This document shows positions 9,046 to 18,193 of a stretch of DNA of 64,000 bases, piece after piece. The position numbers were made by a program, and so were the translations under genes. Position 1 is the first letter of the stretch. Every line of letters begins with the position of its first letter. The notes under the pieces are model-generated. The model made no database searches, was not told the origin of the DNA, and saw nothing but the letters and a program-made list of their open reading frames with translations. The stretch comes from an uncultured Stenotrophomonas sp. GTDB lineage: Bacteria; Pseudomonadota; Gammaproteobacteria; Xanthomonadales; Xanthomonadaceae. The stretch spans positions 62,001 through 126,000 of the forward strand of contig NZ_CAJYVQ010000010.1 of assembly GCF_913778665.1 (NCBI RefSeq), read 5' to 3'.

Positions 9046-10530
9046 ATGCCCGATCTTTCCCTTCTGTTCGATACCGCTGCGGCGCGCCGCCTGGATGCGC
9101 GCGCCTCGACGTTGGCCGGTGACGCTGGCTGGGGCCTGATGGCGCAAGCTGGCCTGGCCGGCTGGCAATGCCTGCTGCAGCAGTGGCCCGAGGCCCGCGC
9201 GCTGTGCGTGCTGGCCGGCGCCGGCAACAACGGTGGCGATGGCTACGTGCTGGCCCGTCATGCCCTGCGCTCGGGACGGCAAGTGCAGGTGCTGACCTTG
9301 CCCGGCAAACCGGCCGCCACCGCGCTGGCCGTGCAGGCCGCTGCGCAGTTCGACGAAGCGGGAGGCCGCATTGACGCATTCGACGGGCGGCTGCCCGACG
9401 CCGACGTGTATGTGGATGCGCTGTTCGGGCTTGGCCTGGACCGGGCACCCAGCGGCGCCGCCCAGGCCCTGATCGAGGCGCTCAACCAGGCGCCTGCGCC
9501 GGTGCTGGCGCTGGACGTGCCCAGCGGTGTCGATGCCGATAGCGGGCGCGTACCCGGCGCGGCGGTGCGGGCCGATGTGACATTGCAGTTCATTGCGTGC
9601 CATCGCGGCCTGTACACCGGCGACGCGCTGGAACATGTAGGCCAACGCCGGTTGGCGCCGCTGGAACTGCCCGACCAGGCCTGGGCCGGCATCGAGGCCA
9701 GCGCGCAGCGCTGGACGGGGGACCGTCTGCCGGCGCTCCTGCCGCCGCGCCGGCTCAACACCCACAAGGGCGAATCCGGCCACGTGCTGTGCATTGGCGG
9801 CAACCATGGCAGCGGCGGTGCAGTGATGCTGGCCGCCGCCGCCGCGTTGCGTGCAGGGGCCGGGCTGGTCAGCGTGGGCACCCGCCGCGAGCATGTCGGT
9901 CCGCTGCTGGCGCGCCTGCCCGAGGCGATGACCCATGCGCTGGAAGATGGCGATGCGCTGATGGCACTACTGGACAAGGCCAGGGTGGTGGCGACCGGAC
10001 CAGGGCTGGGCCAGGACGAATGGGCGCGCGCACTGTTTGCGCGGGCGCTGGCCTGCGGTAGGCCGCTGGTGCTTGATGCCGATGCGCTGAACCTGCTGGC
10101 GCAGGATCCGCGCGCGCTGCCTGATGCGATTCTCACCCCGCATCCGGGCGAGGCCGCGCGCCTGCTCGGCTGCGGCACCGCCGACATCCAGGCCGACCGC
10201 TATGCCAGCGCGCAGGCGCTGGCCGAGCGCTTCCATGCCGTAGTGGTGCTGAAGGGCGCGGGCAGCATTGTGGCGGCGCCCGCGCAGTTGCCGCGGCTGA
10301 TTGCCGCCGGTAATCCCGGCATGGCCGTAGGCGGCATGGGTGACCTGCTCACGGGCATCATCGCCAGCCTGCGCGCGCAGGGCCTGGCTGCCTTCGACGC
10401 CGCCGCCGCCGGCGCGCTGCTGCATGCGCTGGCCGGCGATCGTGCTGCCGCCGACGGTGCGCGCGGCCTGCTTCCCACTGATCTGCTGGCGCCACTGCGG
10501 CGACTGGCCAACCCGGAACGTTCTCCATGA
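9046..10530 (+). CDS. nnr: Bifunctional NAD(P)H-hydrate epimerase / ADP-dependent dehydratase
   Basis: Repairs hydrated NADH and NADPH. It is 494 residues. Residues ~1-215 are the YjeF_N epimerase (CVLAGAGNNGGDGYVLARH; DALFGLGLDR). Residues ~230-490 are the ADP/ATP-dependent dehydratase of the ribokinase fold (KGESGHVLCIGGNHGSGGA; ILTPHPGEAARLLG; GNPGMAVGGMGDLLTGI). Both halves look intact. The stop overlaps the tsaE start by 4 bases (ATGA), indicating translational coupling. No ribosome site is seen before the ATG, in line with a leaderless start. Confidence 0.96.
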   Translation: MPDLSLLFDTAAARRLDARASTLAGDAGWGLMAQAGLAGWQCLLQQWPEARALCVLAGAGNNGGDGYVLARHALRSGRQVQVLTLPGKPAATALAVQAAAQFDEAGGRIDAFDGRLPDADVYVDALFGLGLDRAPSGAAQALIEALNQAPAPVLALDVPSGVDADSGRVPGAAVRADVTLQFIACHRGLYTGDALEHVGQRRLAPLELPDQAWAGIEASAQRWTGDRLPALLPPRRLNTHKGESGHVLCIGGNHGSGGAVMLAAAAALRAGAGLVSVGTRREHVGPLLARLPEAMTHALEDGDALMALLDKARVVATGPGLGQDEWARALFARALACGRPLVLDADALNLLAQDPRALPDAILTPHPGEAARLLGCGTADIQADRYASAQALAERFHAVVVLKGAGSIVAAPAQLPRLIAAGNPGMAVGGMGDLLTGIIASLRAQGLAAFDAAAAGALLHALAGDRAAADGARGLLPTDLLAPLRRLANPERSP

Positions 10531-11009
10531 CCGAATTTTTCCTTGCCGACAGCGACGCCACTGAACGGCTCGGGCAGTGGCTGGCGGCCACCCGGCCGGC
10601 GCAGGCGCTGGTCGAACTGCGCGGCGACCTCGGCGCCGGCAAATCCACCACCGCGCGCGCCCTGCTGCGCGCACTGGGCGTGCAGGGCGCGATCCGCAGC
10701 CCGACCTACACGCTGGTCGAGCGTTATCCGCTGGCGACCGGCGGTGAGGCGTGGCACCTGGACCTGTATCGCATTGGCCAGGCCGGTGAGCTGGATTTCC
10801 TCGGCCTGGACGAGGGCGGCGCGGTGCTGTGGCTGGTCGAATGGCCCGAGCGCGGTGCCGGCGCGCTGCCGCCCACCGACCTGGTGGTGGCGCTGGAGAT
10901 CGAGGGGCAGGGGCGTCGTGCGCGTCTCAGTGCGGGCAGCGACGCAGGGCGTGAATGGCTCCAGCGGCTCCCCGAGGGGGGCGACTTGCAGGCCATTTCT
11001 GCCGGCTGA
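10527..11009 (+). CDS. tsaE: tRNA N6-threonylcarbamoyladenosine biosynthesis ATPase
   Basis: P-loop ATPase needed with TsaB and TsaD for t6A37 in ANN-decoding tRNAs. It is 160 residues, normal for the family. The Walker A motif is RGDLGAGKSTTARALL, followed by RSPTYTLVERY, WHLDLYRI and LVEWPER, all standard TsaE blocks. It overlaps nnr by 4 bases. amiC follows after 82 bases, the classical yjeF-tsaE-amiC-mutL order of gamma-proteobacteria. Confidence 0.95.
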   Translation: MTEFFLADSDATERLGQWLAATRPAQALVELRGDLGAGKSTTARALLRALGVQGAIRSPTYTLVERYPLATGGEAWHLDLYRIGQAGELDFLGLDEGGAVLWLVEWPERGAGALPPTDLVVALEIEGQGRRARLSAGSDAGREWLQRLPEGGDLQAISAG

Positions 11010-11091
11010 CGAGAACAAACACCGGCAGGTTACGGATTATTAAGGAAAAAGGTGTTGCATTCCGTTCAGCGCGGTGATTGAATCCTGAGCC

Positions 11092-12630
11092 ATGCGCCCG
11101 GGGAACCGTCTCATCGCCATCTGTGCAGCCGTCGGACTCGGTCTGGCGAGCGTCAGTGCGTGGGCCGGCGAGGTCCGCCAAGTCTTGCTGAATACCAGTG
11201 CCACCGGCACCCGCGCCGAGATCTCGCTGGTCGGCAGTGGTGGCTACAAGACCCTGTCACTGGCCGGCCCGAACCGGCTGGTGGTCGATTTCCCGGACTC
11301 CAGCGCGATCCGCAACTTGAAGATGCCGGCCCCGCAGGGCGTAGTGACAGCTGTCCGCACCGGTCAGCCGGTGGCGGGCACCTTCCGTGTCGTCTTCGAC
11401 CTTGCTGAATCGGTGGCGCCGTTCCGCCCGCAGATGCAGCGCGAGGGCAATGAATCCAAGCTGGTGATCGAGTGGCCGGGTGATGGCCCGGCCGTGGCCG
11501 CCAGCCGAGCGACGCCGACGGCAACCGCAACCGCACCTGCGCCGTCCCCGGCCGAGAGCGCGCAGTCGCGCACCGACGCGGCGCGTGCCACGGCGTTGCT
11601 GACCGCACAGGTGCAGCAGCAGGCCAGTGCCGCTGCTGCCACGCCGGCAACGCCGACCCCGGCGCCGTCCACTGCGCCGGCGCAGGTCGCTGCGGCCGGT
11701 ACCACGGCCAGCAGCACGACCGTTTCCTCGCCGGCGGCGATCCTCGCCGGCCAGCGCACGGCGGCCGTGGTGACCACGCCGCCGGCCACAGTGCCTGCGC
11801 CTGCGCCGGTTGAAACACCGCGTCCAGCCATGCCCAGCGATGCCTCGCGCATCCGCATGCAGCCGGGCATGCGCCATCTGGTGGTGGCGATCGATCCCGG
11901 CCACGGTGGCCAGGACCCGGGCGCGATCGGTCCGACCGGCAAGCGCGAGAAGGATGTCACCCTGGCCGTGGCCCGTGAGCTTGCGCGCCAGGTCAATGCC
12001 ACGCCGGGCCTGAAGGCCTACCTGACCCGCGACAGCGACGTCTTCATCCCGCTGCCGATGCGCGCGCAGAAGGCGCGTGCCAACAAGGCCGACATCTTCA
12101 TTTCGATTCACGCCGACGCCGCGGAGAACCGCTCGGCGACCGGTTCTTCGGTGTATGTGCTGTCCACCAAGGGCGCTTCTTCGCAGCGCGCGCGCTGGCT
12201 GGCGGACAAGGAAAACGCCGCCGACCTGGTGGGTGGCGTGCGCCTGCAGCAGACCGAAGGCACCTTGGCCAACGTGCTGCTGGACCTGGCCCAGAGCGGC
12301 TACATGAAGGCGTCCGAAGACGCGGCCGGCCACGTGCTGGGCGGCCTGAAGCGGATCGGCAACAACCACAAGCCGAACATCGAGCGCGCCAACTTCGCGG
12401 TGCTGCGCACCTCGGACATGCCGGCGATGCTGGTGGAAACTGCGTTCATTTCCAACCCGGATGAAGAGCGCCGCCTGATCGACCCGGCTTACCAGCGCAA
12501 GGTTGCCGGTGCTGTGCTGGATGGCGTGCACACCTTCTTCAGCCGGCAGCCGCCGCCGGGCACGCTGTACGCGGCCCGCGCCCAGGCTGAGATCGACGCC
12601 GCCGGGACCATGGCCGGCGGCAGCAAGTAA
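11092..12630 (+). CDS. amiC: N-acetylmuramoyl-L-alanine amidase (AmiC/AmiB type)
   Basis: Periplasmic zinc amidase that splits septal peptidoglycan. It is 512 residues. Residues 1-25 are a signal peptide (LGLASVSAWAGE cleavage region). Residues ~28-125 form the AMIN domain for targeting. Residues ~130-255 are an unusually long low-complexity linker of Ala, Thr, Pro and Val. Residues ~265-490 are Amidase_3 with VAIDPGHGGQDPGAIG, EKDVTLAVA, DIFISIHADA and MLVETAFISN carrying the zinc ligands and catalytic Glu. It sits between tsaE and mutL; activation by an EnvC/NlpD-type partner is expected from the family. Confidence 0.94.
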   Translation: MRPGNRLIAICAAVGLGLASVSAWAGEVRQVLLNTSATGTRAEISLVGSGGYKTLSLAGPNRLVVDFPDSSAIRNLKMPAPQGVVTAVRTGQPVAGTFRVVFDLAESVAPFRPQMQREGNESKLVIEWPGDGPAVAASRATPTATATAPAPSPAESAQSRTDAARATALLTAQVQQQASAAAATPATPTPAPSTAPAQVAAAGTTASSTTVSSPAAILAGQRTAAVVTTPPATVPAPAPVETPRPAMPSDASRIRMQPGMRHLVVAIDPGHGGQDPGAIGPTGKREKDVTLAVARELARQVNATPGLKAYLTRDSDVFIPLPMRAQKARANKADIFISIHADAAENRSATGSSVYVLSTKGASSQRARWLADKENAADLVGGVRLQQTEGTLANVLLDLAQSGYMKASEDAAGHVLGGLKRIGNNHKPNIERANFAVLRTSDMPAMLVETAFISNPDEERRLIDPAYQRKVAGAVLDGVHTFFSRQPPPGTLYAARAQAEIDAAGTMAGGSK

Positions 12631-12702
12631 CCCGACGAAGGCGGGTTTCTGCCTTCTATAGCGTCGAGCCGCGATCCACTGGACCTTGCCGGTAACTCGT
12701 CA

Positions 12703-12724
12703 GTCGAGCATGGCTCGACTCTAC
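12703..12724 (-). repeat. SMAG-type palindrome (GTAG head), amiC-mutL gap
   Basis: Read on the minus strand it starts GTAGAG and continues into the dyad GTCGAGC-CAT-GCTCGAC. This fits the short GTAG-headed stem-loop repeats known from Stenotrophomonas. It lies in the 147-base gap between amiC and mutL. Confidence 0.75.
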
Positions 12725-12777
12725 CGGCGGCTGCTCCGCTATCATCCCTGCATGAAGTCTGCTGCCCGTCCTTTCAC

Positions 12778-14685
12778 ATGAGTGCGCCTGGCCCGCGTCC
12801 GATCCGGCCGTTGCCGGACATCCTGATCAACCAGATCGCCGCCGGTGAAGTGGTCGAGCGTCCCGCGTCGGTGGTCAAGGAGCTGGTGGAGAACGCGATC
12901 GATGCCGGTGCCAGCCGCGTCGACATCGACCTTGAAGAAGGCGGTGTACGCCTGATCCGGATCCGCGACAACGGCAGTGGCATCGCGCCGGAGCAGTTGC
13001 CGCTGGCGGTCTCGCGGCATGCCACCAGCAAGATCGCCGATCTCGACGACCTCGAATCGGTGGCCACCCTCGGCTTCCGTGGTGAAGCACTGCCCTCGAT
13101 CGCGTCGGTCAGCCGCTTTACCCTGGCCTCGCGTCGTGCGCATGACGAGCATGGTTCGGCACTGCAGATCGAAGGCGGCAAGATCGGCGAAGTGACTCCG
13201 CGCGCGCATGCGCCCGGCACCACGGTGGAAGTGCGCGAGCTGTTCTACAACGTGCCGGCACGCCGCAAGTTCCTGCGCGCCGAGCGCACCGAGCTGGGCC
13301 ACATCGAAGAGTGGCTGCGTTCGCTGGCGCTGTCGCGACCGGATGTGGAGCTGCGCGTGTCACACAATGGCAAGGCGTCGCGCCGCTACAAGCCGGGCGA
13401 CCTGTACTCGGATGCGCGCCTGGCCGAGACGCTGGGCGAGGATTTCGCCAACCAGGCGGTGCGCGTCGACCACAGCGGCGCGGGCCTGCGCCTGCACGGC
13501 TGGATCGCGCAGCCGCATTACTCGCGGGCCAGCGCCGACCAGCAGTACCTGTACGTCAATGGTCGTTCGGTGCGCGATCGCAGCGTCGCCCATGCGGTGA
13601 AGATGGCGTACGGCGATGTGCTGTACCACGGCCGCCAGCCGGCCTACGTGCTGTTCCTGGAACTCGACCCGACCCGTGTCGACGTCAACGTGCACCCGGC
13701 CAAGCACGAGGTTCGCTTCCGCGATTCGCGGCTGGTCCATGACTTCGTCTACCGCACCCTGAAGGACGCGCTGGCCGACACCCGCGCGGGCATGTCGGCG
13801 CAGGAGATCGGTGCCGGCGCGGTCCATCCGGTGGGCGCAGCGGCCGCAGCGCCGGTGTCGAGCGCCGGTGCGTCCGGTTTCGGACTGGTGCGTGGGCCCG
13901 CGCCGGGCGCCGGTTCGGGCGGCGGTGGTGGTGGTGGTTTTTCTGGCTGGCGTCCGCAGCAACCGCTGGGATTGCAGGTGGCCGATGCGTCGGCGGCCTA
14001 TGCGGCGCTGTATGCCATGCCGGCCGCGGCCGAGCGCGGGGCGGCGCTGCCGCCGATGCCGGCCGAGAACGGTCTGCCGGTCACCAGTGCAGACGCCGGC
14101 GTACCACCGCTCGGCTATGCGATCGCACAGTTGCACGGCATCTACATTCTGGCCGAGAACGCGGAAGGCCTGATCGTGGTCGACATGCACGCCGCGCACG
14201 AACGTATCGGCTACGAGCGCCTGAAGAACGCGCACGATGGCATCGGCCTGCAGTCACAGCCGTTGCTGGTGCCGATCACGCTGGCCGTCGGCGAACGCGA
14301 GGCCGATACCGCGGAAGGCGAAGGCGAGACCCTGGCCGCACTCGGCTTCGAGGTAACCCGTGCCGGTCCCGGATCGCTGCACGTGCGCAGCATTCCGGCA
14401 TTGCTGGCGCATGCGGAGCCGGAAGGGCTGCTGCGCGATGTGCTGACCGACCTGCGCGAACACGGCCAGAGCCGCCGCGTGGCGAGCGCGCGCGACGAGC
14501 TGCTGTCGACCATGGCCTGCCACGGTGCGGTGCGTGCCAACCGGCGCCTGACCGTGCCGGAAATGAACGCGCTGCTGCGCGACATGGAAATTACCGAGCG
14601 GTCCGGCCAGTGCAACCACGGCCGACCGACCTGGGCTCGTTTTTCGCTGGCGGAAATCGACCGCTGGTTCCTGCGCGGACGTTGA
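12778..14685 (+). CDS. mutL: DNA mismatch repair protein MutL
   Basis: GHKL ATPase that couples MutS recognition to downstream nicking. It is 635 residues. The ATPase motifs are [28 protein letters not shown] and [16 protein letters not shown] in the first 110 residues. A Gly-rich linker ([13 protein letters not shown], residue ~380) separates it from the C-terminal dimerisation domain (residues ~440-635). The C-terminal endonuclease motif DQHAxxERxxxE is absent ([16 protein letters not shown] is present instead, the E. coli-like form), so a MutH-type or other partner would be needed for nicking. Confidence 0.96.
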   Translation: MSAPGPRPIRPLPDILINQIAAGEVVERPASVVKELVENAIDAGASRVDIDLEEGGVRLIRIRDNGSGIAPEQLPLAVSRHATSKIADLDDLESVATLGFRGEALPSIASVSRFTLASRRAHDEHGSALQIEGGKIGEVTPRAHAPGTTVEVRELFYNVPARRKFLRAERTELGHIEEWLRSLALSRPDVELRVSHNGKASRRYKPGDLYSDARLAETLGEDFANQAVRVDHSGAGLRLHGWIAQPHYSRASADQQYLYVNGRSVRDRSVAHAVKMAYGDVLYHGRQPAYVLFLELDPTRVDVNVHPAKHEVRFRDSRLVHDFVYRTLKDALADTRAGMSAQEIGAGAVHPVGAAAAAPVSSAGASGFGLVRGPAPGAGSGGGGGGGFSGWRPQQPLGLQVADASAAYAALYAMPAAAERGAALPPMPAENGLPVTSADAGVPPLGYAIAQLHGIYILAENAEGLIVVDMHAAHERIGYERLKNAHDGIGLQSQPLLVPITLAVGEREADTAEGEGETLAALGFEVTRAGPGSLHVRSIPALLAHAEPEGLLRDVLTDLREHGQSRRVASARDELLSTMACHGAVRANRRLTVPEMNALLRDMEITERSGQCNHGRPTWARFSLAEIDRWFLRGR

Positions 14686-14696
14686 GGGGAGCATCG

Positions 14697-15626
14697 ATGC
14701 GTTATCGGGGAATGGGCGGTCTGCTGGCCGCCTTGTTGTTGGCCGCGTGCAGCCCGGCGACATCGCCGGCCGCGAAGGTCGCTGAAGATCCGGCGTTTGC
14801 CGCCGCGCAGCAGCAGTGGCGGGTGGCGCGCTACCAGGACCTGACCCGGCCCGACGGCTGGACCGCACTGGTGGGCTTGCATTGGCTGCCGAATAAGTCG
14901 CACTTCGTCGGCAACGGCGCGACCAACGGCATTCGCCTGGCGGTCGGCCCAGACAAGCTGGGCCTGCTGCGCCGCGAGGGCAGCCAGTGGTGGTTCACGC
15001 CGGAAGCCGGCGTGGACGTCAGACATGACGGCCAGCCGGTGCGTGGCCGTATCCGCATCGATACCGACAAGGATCCGCAGCCGACCCTGCTCGCATTCGA
15101 TGGCGGCAAGGGCCAGCTCAGCATCATTCGGCGCGGGCCGCGTGACGCACTGCGGGTCAAGCATGCCGATGCGCCCGCACGCCGTGATTTCGCCGGGCTG
15201 GAGTACTGGCCGGGCGGTCCGGACTGGCAGACGCAGGCACGCTTCATTCCACATCCGGCTGGGAGGACCCTGCCGATCGTCGACATCACCGGCCTGACCA
15301 CCGAGATGCCCAATGCCGGCGCGGTCGAATTCGAACGCGATGGCCGCACATGGCGGCTGGAGGCGATCGGTGCCGCCGGGCAACCGCTGTTCCTGATCTT
15401 TGCCGACCGCACCAGTGGCCGCGGCAGCTATCCGGCCGGACGCTACCTGGACACCGATGCGCCCAGCGCCGATGGCAGGGTGCGCATCGACTTCAACCAC
15501 GCCTACAACCCGCCCTGCGCGTTCACCGCCTACGCCACCTGCCCGTTGGCACCGCCGGAAAACCGGCTGGACCTGCGCGTGGAAGCGGGCGAGAAGGCTT
15601 ACCACCTGCCTGAAGGAGAGGGCTGA
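14697..15626 (+). CDS. DUF1684-family lipoprotein
   Basis: 309 residues from the ATG at 14697, 11 bases after mutL with AGGGGAG upstream. The signal LLAALLLAACSP carries a lipobox with Cys18 as the anchor. The body shows the DUF1684 pattern: RPDGWTALVGLHWL near the N-terminus, GRYLDTDAP, and near the end DFNHAYNPPCAFTAYATCPLAP, the conserved NPPCAF region of the family. The molecular function is unknown. It is probably cotranscribed with mutL and the TraB-like gene that starts 1 base after its stop. Confidence 0.88.
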   Translation: MRYRGMGGLLAALLLAACSPATSPAAKVAEDPAFAAAQQQWRVARYQDLTRPDGWTALVGLHWLPNKSHFVGNGATNGIRLAVGPDKLGLLRREGSQWWFTPEAGVDVRHDGQPVRGRIRIDTDKDPQPTLLAFDGGKGQLSIIRRGPRDALRVKHADAPARRDFAGLEYWPGGPDWQTQARFIPHPAGRTLPIVDITGLTTEMPNAGAVEFERDGRTWRLEAIGAAGQPLFLIFADRTSGRGSYPAGRYLDTDAPSADGRVRIDFNHAYNPPCAFTAYATCPLAPPENRLDLRVEAGEKAYHLPEGEG

Positions 15627-15627
15627 G

Positions 15628-16587
15628 ATGCCGATCAAACCACTGTTCCGGGCCGCGCTGCTGTTGGCGGCACTGCTGGCTGCACCGCTGGCACCTGCGC
15701 GTACTGCAGCGCCTGCTGCCGACACCACGACGACGGCCGCGGCCAAACCGCCGGTGCCGCTGCTGTGGAAGGTGACCGGTCCCGGCGATGCGCGGCTGTA
15801 CCTGCTGGGCTCGTTCCATCTGCTGAAGCCGCAGGATTACCCGCTGTCGCCCGATGTCGAGCAGGCCTTCGAGGCTTCGCAGCGGATCGTGTTCGAGCTG
15901 TCGCCGGAAGACATGCAGTCGCCGCAGCTGGCCAGCCGCATGGTGCAGGCCGCAACCCGCACCGATGGCAGCGAGCTCAAGCGTGACCTGGATGCTGCGA
16001 CCTGGCAGAAGCTGCAGGCCTTCGCCAGCGGGAACGCGCTGCCGTTGGCGCAGCTGCAGGGCATGAAGCCCTGGTTTGTCGGCCTGAGCATTTCGGTGGG
16101 ACAGATGCAGAAGCTGGGCCTGGACCCGGCGCTGGGCCTGGATCGCCATTTCATGGAGCGCGCGCAGAAGACCGGGCGCAAGACCGCAGGCCTGGAAGAC
16201 ATCGACACGCAGATCGGCATGCTCGATGGCATGACCGTACAGGAGCAGCGGCAGATGCTGGCCGAGGCGCTGGACCAGGCGGGCAAGGGCGATGAGCAGG
16301 CGCGCCTGCTGCACGATGCATGGCGCCGCGGCGATGAGCGTCTGCTGTGGACGAAGATGGCGGCGGAGATGCGCCAGCAGTATCCGCAGCTGTACCAGCG
16401 CATCAACACCGGGCGCAACGATGCCTGGGTGCCGAAGCTGGTGCCGTACCTGCAGGCCGGGCAGGGCGGTACGCTGGTGGTGGTCGGCACGCTGCACCTG
16501 CTCGGCAACGATGGCGTGGTCGAGAAGCTGAAGGCCAAGGGCTACAAGGTCGAGCGCGTATGCACGGGGTGCAAGGCGAAGCGCTGA
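15628..16587 (+). CDS. TraB/GumN-family protein, exported
   Basis: 319 residues from the ATG at 15628, with GAAGGAG upstream. Residues 1-25 are a signal peptide (LLLAALLAAPLAPARTA). It has the two family signatures GX2-3H: LYLLGSFHLLKP near the N-terminus and LVVVGTLHLLGNDG near the C-terminus, with an acidic segment VFELSPEDM between. These match the TIKI/TraB/GumN putative metalloprotease fold, with the two His and Glu as likely metal ligands. The substrate is unknown. It is the end of the mutL operon; a strong terminator follows. Confidence 0.9.
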   Translation: MPIKPLFRAALLLAALLAAPLAPARTAAPAADTTTTAAAKPPVPLLWKVTGPGDARLYLLGSFHLLKPQDYPLSPDVEQAFEASQRIVFELSPEDMQSPQLASRMVQAATRTDGSELKRDLDAATWQKLQAFASGNALPLAQLQGMKPWFVGLSISVGQMQKLGLDPALGLDRHFMERAQKTGRKTAGLEDIDTQIGMLDGMTVQEQRQMLAEALDQAGKGDEQARLLHDAWRRGDERLLWTKMAAEMRQQYPQLYQRINTGRNDAWVPKLVPYLQAGQGGTLVVVGTLHLLGNDGVVEKLKAKGYKVERVCTGCKAKR

Positions 16588-16612
16588 CGCATCGTTGGCG
16601 CGGTGCCAAAAC

Positions 16613-16641
16613 AAAACGGCGCGCCAGGGGCGCGCCGTTTT
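16613..16641. terminator. Bidirectional terminator between the TraB-like gene and phaR
   Basis: Perfect 13-bp stem (16613-16625 with 16629-16641) with loop AGG. A runs on one side and T runs on the other give termination signals for both converging genes. Confidence 0.9.
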
Positions 16642-16662
16642 CGTGTCAGCCGGTACTGTGGC

Positions 16663-17214
16663 TCAGCGGCGGGTCTTGCCGCCGGTGCCGGTGCCCGTGC
16701 CGGGTTCGCTGGGCTTGGTACCGGTACCGGTACCGGTTCCCGTGCCGCCCGGGCGCGGGCCGCCGAAACCGGCGCCCATGCTGCGCTGGAATTCCTGCCA
16801 CAGCTCCAGGTTGCGCTCGGTCAGCTGGTTCATCATCGCCCACGGGGTCTGCCCCAGCAGGTTGCCCATCTGCTGGCGGAACTGCTGCTGCTGGTCGAGG
16901 AAGACCTGCATGCTGCGCTCCAGGTAATTGCCCATGAAGCCCTGCAGGGAATCGCCGTAGAAGCGGATCAGCTGGCTCAGCAGCTGGGTGGAGAGCATCG
17001 GTTCGCCGTCCTGTTCCTGGTCGGCGATGATCTGCAGCAGGACCGAACGGGTGAGGTCGTCGCCGCTCTTGGCGTCGCGGACTTCGAAGTCTTCACCGTC
17101 CAGGATCAGCTGGCGCACATCCTCGATGGTGATGTAGCTGGAAATCTCGGTGTCGTAGAGACGGCGGTTCGGATACTTCTTGATGATGCGGGTCGCAGCC
17201 ATTGAAGCGGTCAC
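16663..17214 (-). CDS. phaR: Polyhydroxyalkanoate synthesis repressor PhaR
   Basis: DNA-binding repressor that also binds PHA. It is 183 residues; ATG at 17214, with MAATRIIKKYPNRRLYDTE just inside as the conserved N-terminal DNA-binding domain (an alternative start is 17202). Residues ~70-110 (GEPMLSTQLLSQLIRFYGDS; NYLERSMQVFLDQQ) form the PHB-accumulation regulatory domain. The C-terminus ends in a Gly-Thr repeat tail (GTGTGTGT...), coded partly by tandem GGTACC hexamers, so its length may vary between strains. phaB is directly upstream on the same strand. Confidence 0.93.
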   Translation of the reverse strand: MTASMAATRIIKKYPNRRLYDTEISSYITIEDVRQLILDGEDFEVRDAKSGDDLTRSVLLQIIADQEQDGEPMLSTQLLSQLIRFYGDSLQGFMGNYLERSMQVFLDQQQQFRQQMGNLLGQTPWAMMNQLTERNLELWQEFQRSMGAGFGGPRPGGTGTGTGTGTKPSEPGTGTGTGGKTRR

Positions 17215-17302
17215 TCGTCACAGTAGGAGCTCAGCATGGCGCAGTGCAGCAGCCGTTGCAACCGCCCCAGCCCCCGCCAGGCTTGGCTTTCAGTGCCGAT
17301 CA

Positions 17303-17336
17303 TGTTGCGCAACAAGGGTTTGCGTGCTGCGCAGCA
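17303..17336. promoter_or_regulatory. Two 12-bp dyads upstream of phaR, candidate PhaR operator
   Basis: TGTTGCGCAACA (17303-17314) and TGCTGCGCAGCA (17325-17336) are both perfect palindromes. They share the pattern TGYTGCGCARCA and are centred 22 bp apart, two helical turns. They sit ~90-120 bases before the phaR start. PhaR proteins of other bacteria bind TGC-rich dyads, so autoregulation is plausible; this is inference. Confidence 0.5.
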
Positions 17337-17368
17337 TGACCAACGGCAGGGGCTGCTGCCGGCGTTGC

Positions 17369-18109
17369 TTACCAGCCCATATGGTGGCCGCCGTTGATGT
17401 CCAGATTGCTGCCGGTGATCCAGGAGGCCTCGTCGGCCACCAGGAACGACACGCCGTAGGCGATTTCCTCCGGCTTGCCGAGGCGGCCGGTGGGGATGTC
17501 GGCGATGATCTTGGCGCGCACCTCTTCCGGCACCGCCATCACCATATCGGTGGCCACGTAGCCGGGCGAAATAGTATTGACGGTGATGCCAAAGCCAGCG
17601 TTCTCGCGGGCCAGCGAGATGGTGAAACCGTGCATGCCGGCCTTGGCCGCCGCGTAGTTGGCCTGGCCGTACTGGCCCTTGAGGCCGTTGATCGAGCTGA
17701 TCTGGATGACCCGGCCCCAGCCACGGCGGCGCATGCCTTCGATGACCGGGCGGGTGACGTTGAACACCGAATTGAGGTTGGTGTTGATCACATCGTGCCA
17801 CTGGTCCGCGCGCATGCGATGGAAGGTGGTGTCACGGGTAATGCCGGCGTTGTTGACCAGGATCTCGACCGGCCCCAGCTCTGCTTCGACCGCGCGCACC
17901 AGGGCTTCGGCGCTGTCCGGGTCGGAGACATCACCCGGGAAGATCGACACCTGGAAGCCGCGCTCGCTCATCGCCTGTTGCCAGGCGCGGGCCTTGGCTT
18001 CGTCGCGGTAATTGGTGGCGACCCGGTGGCCCTGGTCGGCCAGGCGTTGGCAGATGGCGGTACCGATGCCGCCGGTTCCGCCGGTGACCAGTGCGACGCG
18101 AGAAGTCAT
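17369..18109 (-). CDS. phaB: Acetoacetyl-CoA reductase (PhaB)
   Basis: NADPH-dependent reduction of acetoacetyl-CoA to (R)-3-hydroxybutyryl-CoA. It is 246 residues, typical short-chain dehydrogenase. The cofactor loop is TGGTGGIGTAIC, the active site Ser is in ISSINGLKGQYGQ with the YAAAK catalytic Tyr/Lys, and NNAG is present. The segments HRMRADQWHDVINTNLNSVF and SPGYVATDMV and the end ITGSNLDINGGHHM point to PhaB rather than FabG. The next gene downstream is phaR, which supports the PHA role. No phaC or phaA is visible in the window. Confidence 0.92.
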   Translation of the reverse strand: MTSRVALVTGGTGGIGTAICQRLADQGHRVATNYRDEAKARAWQQAMSERGFQVSIFPGDVSDPDSAEALVRAVEAELGPVEILVNNAGITRDTTFHRMRADQWHDVINTNLNSVFNVTRPVIEGMRRRGWGRVIQISSINGLKGQYGQANYAAAKAGMHGFTISLARENAGFGITVNTISPGYVATDMVMAVPEEVRAKIIADIPTGRLGKPEEIAYGVSFLVADEASWITGSNLDINGGHHMGW

Positions 18110-18193
18110 GGAGTGCTGTCCGGGTATCAGGTGAGGGAACAGGGATTCTGCAACATCGGCGCGGAAAGTGCGCCGGGGGGGCAGCAGGGTCGC

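Noticed and set aside
11055..11083. TTGCAT-17-TTGAAT as the amiC promoter
   Set aside because: Only 3 and 4 of 6 consensus matches; not enough to call.
12700..12724. Repeated palindromes as a CRISPR array
   Set aside because: They are single, scattered, with no regular spacers and no cas genes.
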